This document shows positions 43,801 to 56,053 of a stretch of 64,000 bases of DNA, piece after piece. Every line of letters starts with the position of its first letter. The stretch's first letter is position 1. Source of the DNA: Hysterangium stoloniferum (taxonomy: Eukaryota; Basidiomycota; Agaricomycetes; Hysterangiales; Hysterangiaceae). A program made the translations under genes and the position numbers. Location: NCBI GenBank assembly GCA_015178975.1, contig WHVD01000130.1, positions 171,922 to 235,921 on the forward strand, read 5' to 3'. The notes under the pieces are model-generated. The model was not told where the DNA came from. It made no database searches and saw nothing but the letters and a program-made list of their open reading frames with translations.

Positions 43801-45048
43801 CAAGACCGTGAGCATCCTCAACGGCTTGCCAATAAATCCCGCTATACTTTGTTTCAACAGCTGCCTGATGACAGCTGAAATATTGGCTGCACTACATATT
43901 ATCGATATCATGAGCTCGGTAGTTGTCCTTCCGGAGTATGTAGGTTAATACCGCAAACGATCGATGTCTTCGAGTCATAATTAATTTGCGCATTTACTTG
44001 CATGAGAAAGTATTTTAAATAGCGATTAATCTATTGGCATCGTTGCCTAAAGGATTACTATTGAAATTATGAACGTTTCGTCGGATGGTTTGCCGCGAAC
44101 ATATATCCTCGCAGAGCTCAACTTCAAGAACTATACTATGATATCGTATTCTTTCAATGGAACTGCACATATAACTTTAACTGCAGCATCACTCATGAGT
44201 ATAACGTATATGGAATAGTCTGCCATTGGCACGTTGATCCATTACAAATCCAAACCTATCTCCATTATAAGGCAGTCCGGGAGTAGATTTTATTTTATGT
44301 GGGCCACTATTCCATTATTGAACGCCGTGCCTACGAAGCGAAGTACTAGTACTTGTCTTCCACGGTAACAATGTGCCACGGTATTCAAGTCAAATTTAAC
44401 TAGAGTTTTGCTGGACTATGAGAGTCCAGGAGCTGCGAACACGTGCGTGTTCTGATGTCATATTTTCTTCAAACTCAATATACATATTCATGTAAATGTG
44501 ATATTAGACTTGCCTGTACTATGGGCTGGGTATAAAATGAATATGGGTCTTTCCTCATGCATGCCTACCGCTGGCATTTCAGAGCACTTTTGTAAAATCG
44601 AACACAATTTAGCAAAGGAAGTACTAATGAACTACAAAGATATATTGAAGGTCGACCGATGGCCAAACACAGTGTATATTGTTGTAGATATGAGACTTGC
44701 GCAGGGGAATAAGTAAAGAAGAGTAAACTATATTATTTGGACTATAGCCACACGTTTCTTGAATATGCAAGAATGAGTCAAATAGTAACTACTAGAACAT
44801 TCCACAAGCTTCATCTTCTGAGTCACTAATAAATTCCATGTCATTCTACAGAGTTCCAACAAACGCCGGATTAAGTTTGATATTTCCCACACAAAACTAT
44901 CCATGGGCTGGAACTAGTACTAGAGAAATTCTATTCAATACTTGTGCACGGCACGTTGATGCGTCCGATGTAATCTCTACCTGGGGAAGATCGTTGAACT
45001 AGGTAGGAGAATAGTATGTCTACGATAATACTAGTTAATGGGGTGAAA
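43801..45048. other. non-coding, unassigned
   Basis: No supported gene. The 72-codon ORF at 44498 has no recognisable motif. CpG retained. Confidence 0.4.
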
Positions 45049-45552
45049 CTAGATTAATAACAGTATGAGGGTGATAGAGAAAGAGGAGACGTAAGCTACG
45101 GATACAGGAATTATTGAAGACAGAGTGAGAGGTAAGAGAGAGGGGGGGAAGTGAATAAAACACAAGACAAAAAACATGACTACAGCCAAACACGGCAATG
45201 TATTCACTGGGGTAGAAGGCGTCAGCCCGACTTCCATATCTGGTCTGGAGTCAAATGTACCAACCATCTTTGCACAGGCAGTAATACACTCGGGGCAAAT
45301 GTCGGGGGCCAACTCCTGGTATCTTTCCTTATAGTCGTGGTCTGGGATGCAGCAGTGATGGTCTGGGCACGGTGCACCCGAAGTCATGCAATCGGAGCAC
45401 AACTTCGGAATGAATCCGTTACGGCAGTGGTTAGGATGGTCGTCGCTGTCGATGCATGTCGGGGAAGTGCAAGAGACGCGTTTGCTGGTGTTGGGGAAAA
45501 TATGCCCGCAGCCTTGATATTTCACACGACCGGAGATAAATATGAGACACAT
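45049..45552 (-). CDS. small Cys/His-rich protein
   Basis: 167-codon ORF on the minus strand. Residues 1-95 hold many Cys and His: GCGHIF, CTSPTCIDSDDHPNHC, CSDCMTSGAPCPDHHCC, CPECITAC. The MCL-I-SGR-Y-GCGH start is typical of short Cys-rich hypothetical proteins in mushroom genomes, which probably bind zinc. The last 60 residues are hydrophobic and may be a membrane segment or a read-through intron (from about 45290 on); with an intron the protein would be about 90-100 residues. Function unknown. Confidence 0.5.
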   Translation of the reverse strand: MCLIFISGRVKYQGCGHIFPNTSKRVSCTSPTCIDSDDHPNHCRNGFIPKLCSDCMTSGAPCPDHHCCIPDHDYKERYQELAPDICPECITACAKMVGTFDSRPDMEVGLTPSTPVNTLPCLAVVMFFVLCFIHFPPSLLPLTLSSIIPVSVAYVSSFSITLILLLI

Positions 45553-48500
45553 GGCTAAGCTGAAATTAGTTCAAAATTATGACGAGTATGCATGTACAAA
45601 CTGGTTGTAACGGAGGGAGAAATCTTCAGTATCAGGAGGGGTGTAGATTGCGAGACTGGTAGAACATTTGAACGCTTAGATATGTATATATATGTGTGTA
45701 CGGAGGCTCACTTACGTAAATTAGAGTCAAAAAATCAATAAATAGTGAATATGGGTCCGTTTGGGTTATATCGTTGGAAGCAGTAATCAAATTTGACTCG
45801 GAGCGTTTTCCCAGCTCACATGGGCGTTCACAGTCAAGTCGAGTCAACCGTTCCACAGAAGAAGCAAGAAGAAGCCTTAAGTGCTTGTTTTGGTTCCTTC
45901 GCCTAGTCCCCTTGCCAAACCTACGCCGGCCAGTTCAATTCCAGGTGAATATCGGGCGCGTTGATACGGTAGACAATGATGGTAGGCTCACTTAGGAGTA
46001 CTTACGCGCAGCGATGTCGGCTTAAATACTGTAAATGGTGAAGCTCCCAAATGCATTTATAAAATAAGCACAGCGATGGTCTGCCGATGCGGGGCAAGCA
46101 CTGCTGTTATTGACGAAACAGCCACAATATCGGGATATAGGGCCACAGTTAGGAAGATATGGCACCTTAGCGCCATATAGGAAACGCAAGTGACTCAGTG
46201 CGTGTAATGGATGACTCGGATGTGGCAGACCAGCACAGCAGCAGCAGGTAGCCTCATGGTAAAACCCGCCAGTTGTCACGCTAGTAAGCTAAGAGCTGTA
46301 ATTTTTGCAAAGATTAAGTTCGATCCTTTGCCGACCTCCTAATAATCGTTTCAGAGCTGTTTCTAAGCCATATGTGCGCCAGAATGATGTGGCAGACGGG
46401 GTGGGCACCAGCCAGCAGAAATAGACTGCTTATGACGATAATATCGTTAAGAATGCTATGCAGTTTCAAAGGGGAGTTGGTTCTCGGGCATATTTTCTGC
46501 GGCGGTGTGACAGTGTTGTCCGATTGTTGTGGGGTCGCCCACTGTCGTCCATAATATGCTGCCCAAAGTGTCACGTTACCCCATCAGTCCTTGATTGTGG
46601 CGTTTGTCAACAAGCTACACAGATGCCATTGTGTAAGAGAATTTTTTTGATATGTTTCTCTGATAATTAAGTGTAATATTTATTTATCTTGTTAAAGTCT
46701 AAGGTATTATAAAGGATAGTTTGCATGTCGATCTCTGAAAAAAATCTGCTGCGTTATTGACGCAACAGTCAGAAAGCTACAAGGAGCAATTATACAACGT
46801 ATTAGCAGCCTCCCAGTTTCACATGCTAGAATGGTCATCATGCACTGAATGACAAGATGACAGATGTACTGCCACTGACCGCCCCTGGAAAACCGGAATG
46901 AAGCTGGATGGGAGGTATGAAACGTACATGCATGTATTTTGACTTTCTCCCCTGGAAATTTTCTTGATTGGAAACAGTCCCCATCTCGCCACAAGACTGT
47001 TCGACATCATAAATCAAAGGGCCATGGGTGAGTTTGAATTCAAGCTGATGCTAATTTCTGGCGTGGGTGCTAAGCCATCAACTTCATCTCGTGCCTTAAA
47101 CCTACGACCACGTCTCACTTTCAAAATATAATAGTAAGCATTAATATTCACTCTTTATGTCACCGTAATCTACAAAACTAACATCAGTGTAGTTGAGAAC
47201 AAAGGTCACGGTACACCCCAATTGGTGGCCACGGTTTATTTGTTTATTTGAGGATAGTCAATCAGATACTCCTAAAATATTATATCTTGCGTGACGCCCT
47301 CAACTCCGTCTTCAGGGACACGGCTGTGATGAACAAATGATACTGAATAGTAATTTGCCACTGGGTTCTAAACTTGGTACAGCCCGTTCTCACAGATGCT
47401 GATCGAGGCGTAGACTGCAAACATTAAAATCCGTTCTCCCGTATCACCCACTCAGGGTAATATTTCAACACAGTTTTCATTCGAGATAGCTGATAACTCC
47501 TCCTTGATAGTAGTCCTAGGACATCATAACTTTGACAGTTTGCAGAAATAAGTGATAATAATTCACATTGGGTTTCTTTAGCGCAGCGGAAACCTTTTAG
47601 AGTTATTCCACACACGTACACATACCTAAACACCGCCAAGGCTGTACACCGGGAACATTCTTGGGACAACCCTTGACAGTCTGCCTCAGTACCTTGTTAT
47701 TAGCCATATTGAGCGTTTCTGCCTTGAATACTGATGCTGTTTCTGGCAGAACCACGATGCTCACGTAGTTCCCCATGATTACCATTATGTCATATTTGCA
47801 CTTTACTGATCGATCTTGGGATATGGCGAAAGTAATCCCTGGTTGACAACGATCCGCAACAACTCAATACCATGGTACAGACAGGCCTGACAGGCAAACA
47901 AGAGCCACCCCCTTCCTTCTCCCCGTGTGACTACCAACCGGCCACATGAAAGCACATGCATAGCCTACACACCGCCCCATATCCAATTCGGAAGATCAAC
48001 AGCAGAAGAACATAGGAAACGATGGCAGCTGTCCCTCGGTACCTTGATTATTGGGGTTGAGCCCGTCCCCCTTGGCTGTGTTGTTGGGTGTAGAACTTCT
48101 TAAAATAGTTTGTCTAATGCGCCCGTACGAGTGCGTGCGGGCTCAATAGCGTTACTGGCAATACTAGCCAATGCAATTCACCATCAATAGGAAATCCCAG
48201 AGTGCGCTCGATCACCCCCAGCTGCTACGGTTTTTAATTATCTAGAAGCGTTCTGATGGATGCCGTCAAAACGGTCCTTGAAAGCTAGAATGGTTTCCCC
48301 CTATCTTTGAGCGGCAAGGATATAACGGAAGGTGCGGCTAGATGTCATCTTTGCAGTGCAGTCTTGACCTGCGTTTATCACAGTGGCACTCAATTTTTGT
48401 CTCAAGTCCAGGTTCCACTATACCTTCGCTCAAAAGCATCACACAGGCGCGGGTAATGTCTATCCCCCCTCACGGCGGTGAACTCCGTTCGTGGGATTCA

Positions 48501-49500
48501 TTCCTTGTTATAAGCCTTGCTGATGGGACGCAGTGCCCTTTCATGATAATTCGTGAGACGCGGTCATGTAACAACGATTGGAGGGGTTCAGAATGCAGCA
48601 GGGTATCTTGATCGGTGACCGTATTCTGTTTTGATACCCGCGCGGAACAAGCCAAGCTATCATCATGTTATCACGATACATCAGCATTGCGTGGTATCTC
48701 GAATCAATCAACCGCTACAAGAGCCTCTAGATATAAACCTTGTAGCTGTTGTGTGGCCTAGCACCGCTTTACGATACATACCACGCATTATAAAGAATGG
48801 TCTAGTGTTCAACAATAGGGTTGTAGAATAGCTGACCAGAGAGAAATGGGAGCCGTGTGTGTTCATGCTAATTATATTACACGAGCCTACCTTATTTACT
48901 TATCTTCTGGTGGGAGGGTACTGGGTGTCAGAGAATGGTTTGTATCTATACTAGGTCGTCGTCGTCGGTTTAATCCAGAATTTACAGTGAATGTAGTCTT
49001 CACAATCATAAATTAACAAGAAAAGCTTGTTCTCGTGGTCGAAATCAGGCGGATGTTGATGGCGGTGATGGCGGCGATGGCGGAAGCTAAAAAGATATAT
49101 CACCAGTATCCAAGTATTTATACAGAATGATACAGCACATCACCACTTATCAGGCGAGAAAAGATCAAAATTTGGCAGTGTATGCGGGATATACATAGCT
49201 GTCCGTCGGTCGGGTTGGGAGAGTGAATCATGGTTGTTTAAGTAGAGGGCTAAGAGGTAGGTATATTATTGTTGAAACACGACTAGGTTATGCACTTCGC
49301 CCGTGGTTGCGAAGAGATATATGTTGGGGTATGGGCGGCACGAAGAGTGTCTCGAGAGCCGACCCACGCACACAATTTGAAACTGAAAAGCATTTTGTAC
49401 TACCCTGATCTATTTCCTAAATGACTCATTTTACACAGTACCGAGGCTTAAATTCCTGATCTCGGAATATCTTCTAAAATTTGTGAAAAATATAAAGTTT
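45553..49500. other. unassigned DNA, possible unrecognised exons
   Basis: Several short minus-strand frames are hydrophobic: 46314-46574 (HSILNDIIVISSLFLLAGAH) and 46707-46870 (YICHLVIQCMMTILACETGRLLIR), the latter preceded by a splice-like GTACGT...TTTCCAG. They could be exons of a membrane protein, but I cannot join them into one frame. 47400-49500 shows nothing I recognise. CpG is retained, so this is not old repeat DNA. Confidence 0.25.
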
Positions 49501-49504
49501 GCCT

Positions 49505-49800
49505 GAGAACATTCAAATATTTGAAAATGCATGGCGAATTTTATATATTCTAAATAATTCTCCGGATCCTTTCTAATTGGACCATATGAAGTTTTTTGAA
49601 CGTTGGAATAATGTACCTAACATGTAATGTTCTTGGTCCACAGCTGGTGCAAATGACAATGGGGGATCCTTTACTGATTCTAAATATTCTGGGGGTGGGA
49701 ACGCCCAAACACCGTTATATATTTCAGTTACAGAACTACTTAGAATATATAAAATTTCCAAGGTATTTTCAAAAATTTGAAAATTATCGGTTAATTTCCA
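49505..49800. mobile_element. foldback (long inverted repeat), about 300 bp
   Basis: The arm at 49515-49566 (TTCAAATATTTGAAAATGC...TATATATTCTAAATAATTCT) returns inverted at 49736-49795. A related arm lies at 33780-33835, so it is a dispersed repeat. No target duplication was resolved. Confidence 0.6.
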
Positions 49801-50258
49801 TAAGTTTTAAAGGATATTCTGGCTGAGAAGTTGAGCCTAAGCGCTCTGTTATGCAGTGATGAAATGCTGATGAAAAGGCACTCTTTGGGTATATTTTGGC
49901 ATGCACAATATTGAAACTGGATGTAATATTGGATGACAAACGAAATCCAATCTAAAGATTACCTTTAATCCTATTTTTGTGTGACCTAAAATGTCTGCTT
50001 TAAGATGTATTACAAAATAAGATTCATTTCTTAAAGTTCATCTTTTTTTGCGGTGCAACAAAAGCAGTTCACCCAAGCAGTGCCTATGCTGGGTAGTGTC
50101 AAGCGGCATGGTGCCGAGGAAGTTTTCTATAAGCGCTCCACACAGAGAATGAATAGGCGGGGAAAGCCGGCAAATCGGTCCACTTCGCGCTGTGTACCGT
50201 AAACAGGGCTGATGTGCTATAATCACGACACGCTTTGTATGTAAATCAATCGATTACT

Positions 50259-53200
50259 ATGTCAAGTCCATGGGAGGATGTTCTTGCTGAGGTTTGTGCT
50301 TATACTGTTCATCGACATTGGCAGATGATTGAGAGCCATCCGTAGCAAGCTTATCTTGTTCAGATGTTGTCAGAAGTGGCACACGACCCGGGTGCATTGG
50401 AGCACACTCATAGTCTTCTAAAATCATTTCATGCAGAGCTTCGTGAATGTACTATACAAGTTGCAGATATGGAACGGGAAAAGTGCGTACTGTGATATTA
50501 CATGCATTTTCGGCCTGCTTACAGGTGACGTTATACATTTCCAGTCGAGATCCGTCTGCTGGTACGAAACAGTACCGCGATTCAAAGACGGCATCGTCTG
50601 CATCACGAATGTTTCATCGCGTTGCAGGAAGCATTGGATCGGAGAAAGATAAGGAACAGGCGGAAGAGGATAGGAAGGAACAGTTAGCAGCCCTGTGGAC
50701 GAAGAAGCGCACCTTGAACGCAGAAGTCAAGAATCTTCAAGCTAAGGTTAGTATAAGTATAATAAAGCCATAACAATCATTTAACTATGTATCATCAGGC
50801 CCAAGTATTGGAGCGTCGGCACCGCCATTTCGACGATATCAAACAGAAATTGGCTGCCTTATACTCCCGCTTGCCTGACGCAAAGATGCCTGGTTAGTTG
50901 CGCAAAGTAGTTTCTTCTCTTCAATACTGAAACAGAAAATCAGTTAGCCATGAAGAGGACGAAGCAGAAGAGGATGTGCGACGGAATCAACATGCACTAC
51001 ACGATGCCCAGATGGCATTCGATCGGCATAAAACTCTTGTAGCACTGCTCACGCAGGGTGATGTCGCGCTGATCAATGCTGCTCGCCATCTTTCATCGTC
51101 GGGTGCTCAAATGTCTGTAGGTGGTATTAAAGGTGAAGTCAAACAAATTAATGTTATTTCTCCTTGCTAACACCTTGCGTATGTAGCGGCTATGACTTGT
51201 TCTGTACAGACTTCCATTGTTGTCGATCAAGCCAAATGCATTCTACCAGAGTTCTTTGAACAAGAGAAGGTGGCTAGCGTGTTTAAAACGTGAGTACAGT
51301 GCTGTTACAATATGTTATCTTCCCAATCTTATACGCCTCATCACGTCAACGTTATACTGACCCTCATGTTCCAGGGATTGGCTCGCAGATGTATTCACTC
51401 CTGGAACACCCCGTGGTTAGCAACACATTGTTATATCTAGACTGGCACTTTTAGCTTATTGATCCTTCACAGACACTATTAGCATTCAAACATTGCAACC
51501 GCATCACACTGCACTGATCGCTTTGATCTCGGATGCTCGGAAGTTGGCCAAGTCTCATGCCGAGAATGTTCAACGCATCGCAAGTCGTTGTATTGAGTCA
51601 CGAGTGAAGAGACATGGTTTACGACGACGAGTGATCATGGAATACGCAAATGCAGATGCCGAAACATGGACTGATATAGAGGAAGACCTGGTACTCTCGA
51701 TAAAAGATATCACAGTTGGGTTAGATGCGGCCATTCCCGTGGTCGTACCCAACCCGACTGGCGTCCCAGCATCACTGTCGTCGTCATCATCGGCAACCCA
51801 TGGCACTCCATCTGTACCAAGTAATCGTTCTGGTGATTTACCACCAATGCCTCAGGCTCAGGCAGAGCCGAAATCACGCCCACATCCGCCTTCCGCCCAG
51901 CCTATAATTCGACAAGTACCGTCAGCTGAGATCGCCCATTCACAACCACCACTCAACGAGGCAGCATTTCGGTCAGTCCAGCCAAATATTCAGCGCCCTG
52001 TAGTTCAAGCCCTCCTCAACATATCGACATCGGTGGCGGAGGCAACATCACACCCCACTCCTCTTACACAACCCATATTCATCCCAAGCGGGTCTGTGTC
52101 ACCACCGTCTGAAGCAACATTACGATCAACTCAGCCAACAGCCTCTCTGCGTCCTTCGCCCCCTGCCGAGAACGCCTTGAGTGTGCCGCCAGCAGCACAA
52201 GCGCGTCCGCCGCCTCTTACCCAGCGCATGCCAATTCAAACATCACCAACCGAGGTTGTTGTTCCACAGTCATCAATACCGCCGCATCTGAGCCAGTCAA
52301 TGAGCGTTCAACAACCGCCAGTTGCAGTCGAATCTGCCCCAACATCGTTAGAACCGCGAAAGGACAGGGACTTTGTTGTTCAACCACCGCCAGGACCTAA
52401 TCGATCCCGCTCTCAGACTGTCCCACATCATTCCCCACCTCTTCAGAGACAACGATCGCAGCCTCCAACCCCAACGCCTTCGCAATCTGTCGATCCGAGT
52501 ACATATCCATATTATCGACCGTTAGTTGCTGGCTCAGCGCCAGGTACGCCGCCTCCTGAGGCAGCGCGACGGTCTCAGCCAAATACCGATTCGGATCTTC
52601 GATCGCAATCTGATTTAGACACCCGTTCTCAGTTTACCCTGGATTCCAAGTTGGATACTCGTTCTCAACCCAACTTGGTCCCCCAGGTTCAACTTACTAC
52701 ACAACTGAGCGCACAAAATAACCCAGGTCCTGGTCTTCAATCTACCCCGCGGCCCCACCCCCAATCTAACTCAAACCCTCGTCTTCAACCGGGACCCGAG
52801 GAGCGTCCCGCTCCTTCGACAGAAAAACACTCACAACAACAATTGAATGCTCATCTTCCTTCCCGTTCTGACTCGAGTCGGCAACCTAGCCCAGCTCGAC
52901 GTCCGGATCAAGCTGATGGCTCGCGACTTCCTCCGCAACCACGACCTAACCCGCCTGCGTTATCTCAGATACAAATACCCCCAAATCGAGGATATAATAT
53001 CGCTCTCGGTGCAGCATCTGCCAATGACGTGCCTCAAGCTAACATTGACTCTGCCACCTTTCCGCCATTGCCGCCACTACCGAGTGGTGCCTCTAGTGTT
53101 TCCGCCAGTTCAGGTTCTACTCAGCCGCCGAAGCCCATTCATGGTATCCTAAAGATGCCACCCGCAGCCACGGTCGCACCTGTAGCTGGAGCTCCTTCAT

Positions 53201-54078
53201 CTGACACTGATCCATGGGGCGTCAAAGCTGCCTCGGCTGGTCCTACTCGACCCCAACCGAAGCTGAAGACCATGTTCAATATCTTCCGCGGCTCTGAAGG
53301 GCTGAAAGGTTCGGCGTCAAAGAACAGCACGCCTGTGACTGTCACACCCCCGACTTCGCCGCCGTCCGTCTCCAAGTCTGTGAACCCGAGAGCGGGGACG
53401 CAGAAGCTACGGTTCGTGGATGACGCGCAGGTCATTCAGCGGCCCGAGGTAGACTCGTACCCGTATGAGGACGATGAGATGGAAGATGAAGTATTGCCCC
53501 CTTCGCCAAAGAGAGGGTCGCAGATTTGGTTACAGGATCCACATGAGGATTTCGAGGATAGTGAAGAAGGTCATGCTACATCATCGTCAGCGTCACACCA
53601 TATTGGCTCGGGCTCCGTATTGCCTGTGCCGTCCATCCATCCTGCCGTACCGCATTCTTTGCCGATCACATCACCTCTCTCTATGATATCACCTTTCATG
53701 GGATCCCCCTCTTCGTTTCCGGATTATTATCTGTCGTCCGATAACGAATTGGTAGCGACACCGAACGGGTTTGAAGGTGAGATAAAACGCCATCTTACGA
53801 TCGTTAGCCCCAACTCATGATATACTTATCTATTAGGATCACCCTCTTCGTTGAAGGACCACTTCCAAAGTTTGTCAAGTAAATTTTCGTATGACGATCT
53901 ATCGGCGAGTACATCGTCAGCCGGCGGCGGGAGTCAGACGTACCCACGGTCTTCTTCACCACAGAGCGTCCACAGTCATACTAGCCATGTGAGTTTGAAG
54001 AGTGATCATGAGCTACTCCAAGCTATGTTTCCATCGCCACCTACAGCCAAGCCAGCTCGCGACTTCATGTTTTCGTAA
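50259..54078 (+). CDS. Pro/Ser/Gln-rich protein with N-terminal coiled coil, 1114 aa
   Basis: Nine exons: 50259-50291, 50346-50482, 50545-50746, 50799-50892, 50944-51132, 51187-51289, 51375-51415, 51473-53776, 53837-54078. They total 3345 nt with all phases kept; introns are 51-85 bp GT-AG. The first intron removes an in-frame TAG at its acceptor. Residues 1-150 are helical and charged (EDRKEQLAALWTKKRTLNAE); 150-340 are an ordered helical region (MTCSVQTSIVVDQAKCILPEFFEQEK, DWLADVFTPGTP, HTALIALISDARKLAKSHAENVQ); about 350-900 are low-complexity Pro/Ser/Gln; the C-terminus has short conserved-looking pieces (LRFVDDAQV, DSYPYEDDEMEDE, SSLKDHFQSLSSKFSYDDLSA). No signal peptide or membrane helix. 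I do not recognise the family; a scaffold at membranes or the cytoskeleton would be a guess. No lesions, codon use normal. Confidence 0.85.
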
Positions 54079-54285
54079 CTCGTTATGATACTCTTTTTCC
54101 TATTAGCAACTTATATATACCCTTTCATTATTATCACCCTGTCGACCCATATCGTTATTCCACTATGGCCGAGTTATGTATGTATATATGTTAACACCAA
54201 GGCAAACTTGTTTTCCTTAAATCTTTTTCTTATTGTGGCACATTCCAATTCACCCGTACTCGGCATTCCTGTCAGATATTTAATA

Positions 54286-54391
54286 GAGAGTATTTGCAAC
54301 TAATCAAATATTAGCAAACTGAATTGGTTCCTGATATTCACATCAGGAACCAATTCAGTTTTCCTAATATATATTAGTTGCAAATACTCTC
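54286..54391. mobile_element. 106-bp foldback MITE flanked by TA
   Basis: GAGAGTATTTGCAACTAAT (54286 on) and its complement at 54373-54391 are perfect; inside, CTGAATTGGTTCCTGAT pairs with ATCAGGAACCAATTCAG. Nearly the whole element is one hairpin. TA on both sides fits Tc1/mariner-type targets. It lies about 210 bp past the stop codon of the gene upstream. Confidence 0.8.
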
Positions 54392-55317
54392 TAATAAGCC
54401 GTTTTCGCCGTTTCGCTGGCACATTCTGTTAGATTTTTGGGTAAAGCGAGTAGTCGGAGTCGTATAGTAACCGGGGTCACTAATACCCACATTCATTACG
54501 TAGTATATAATCCCGTAGTTACGCATGAGACCCATGCGTTTATAACCAACAATATCACTCAGACCATATTGCACGAGGTCTGGTCATATTTTCGCCGAAA
54601 GTCAACACATTCTGCCACCATCAATAAAACATTCTTGCCGCAACTTTAGACATATGTTTGACTGATTTCCTTCCTAGATAGCTCTAAAATTTCTTAAATG
54701 TGTAAACCATTAAATTAACTATATATATTGTTGGAGATTCATCTGTGTCCTTCAGGAGTGTAAGGAACCATCTTTTGGGAACCCTGTCTGTAGTATTCAC
54801 CTTCCCAGCAATCCGCCATTTAGTGTCCAACACTGGTGTCCCTGATGATTGACCCCTCATCATGGAGCAATTTCCTTTTTAGGCCACACTCTTAAATCTC
54901 CATTTCAATGGTTCTCTGCCATTCTTTGTATCATTTAGTGGTATTTGCATTTCTTTTGAATTACTACATATTGTTTTATTTGATCCATACTTTCAAAATT
55001 TTAATCTATTACTTGTTTCCCACATCTCACTCTTCTGACTATTGTTTGTAATTCCATTTCAGAACTCCATCACATTCCATATCACTTGCACCCTTAGTTA
55101 GTATAAAGTCTTCTACCTGTATTCTATTATTTCTCAGTTCAAATATTGACCTAGGTCCCCCTGTTCTAGTCTCTGCACAAGCTCAACACTAATACTCTAG
55201 TCTTTAGCCAGTCCAAGACTTAATCCTGGCTAAATTATATGTACCTCACTAGTTGTAAATTACATTTTGACAGACTCCCTGACAGCAACAATGAAATCAG
55301 GAGGTAATGTATGTATG
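54392..55317. other. non-coding, unassigned repeat-like DNA
   Basis: 54400-54720 keeps CpG; 54720-55317 is CpG-poor and looks like old repeat, but I could not assign it to a family in this window. Confidence 0.4.
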
Positions 55318-56053
55318 TGTTACGACTGTGTCGCAACCCTATTGGTCCCGAGGTTATCGCCACTTATCAACGATTCAAGTTACGATTCAAGTCACCACAT
55401 CGGAAACCATCGGCCCCCGAAGCTGACGTATGCTTTCGTAATGATCAAACTCCATTTACGCCCACATCAAAAATACTCGTATTGTCTGGTTAAACTTTTG
55501 ATACGTCCCTTTTATTATGTTGATCCGCTCTATCCTATGTTTCACATATGTCTATCTATATTTGTAGTCCTCGAACTATTTCCTTTTACCGTAATTCCGC
55601 TCTCAGTTATCATCGGCCTCTGAACTAATCATAAACTTCCAGTTCCTAGTCAAGCTTATTGTTAATACCATTTTCCGCCTTTCTGCCCATTAGTATTTTC
55701 TAGACACCTGTTACTTGTATATGAACCCGTTGTAGTTGTAGTTACTAGACAATCAGAATATCGACTCAGAATACCCTCATACATCTGTAACAGTCTCATA
55801 CTAAGAATCCCCTCATCCACCTTCACATGTGCTCACCCACTCCTGGCCCCGACCCCTTGGCCCGACACTCGACTTGTCCTTTGGTCCCGATCGGTATCTC
55901 GCCGAAAGGAACTCTTTAGGATCAGTCTTCACCCGTCCAAAATTTAAGGACACCCTACGGATATTTGCGAGGGCGCAGCACATAAACTGAAGCCAAGTCC
56001 TTCCGATCGGTCCCTGTCAGCCACTGACATTAGTCAGTTTTCAGTTCTTAACA
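55318..56053 (+). mobile_element. LTR, family B, at a rearranged site
   Basis: TGTTACGACTGTG at 55318 to AGTTCTTAACA at 56053, 736 bp; pairs with 57407-58185 in inverted orientation. U5 motif at 55969-56000. On its right it interrupts an RNase H frame ([22 protein letters not shown]), but its left side is unrelated DNA and no 5-bp duplication is present (GTATG, TGATG), so recombination has replaced one side. Confidence 0.8.

Noticed and set aside
46314-47010. Membrane-protein gene on the minus strand
   Set aside because: Hydrophobic pieces and one splice-like intron are present, but no continuous frame or family signature could be built.
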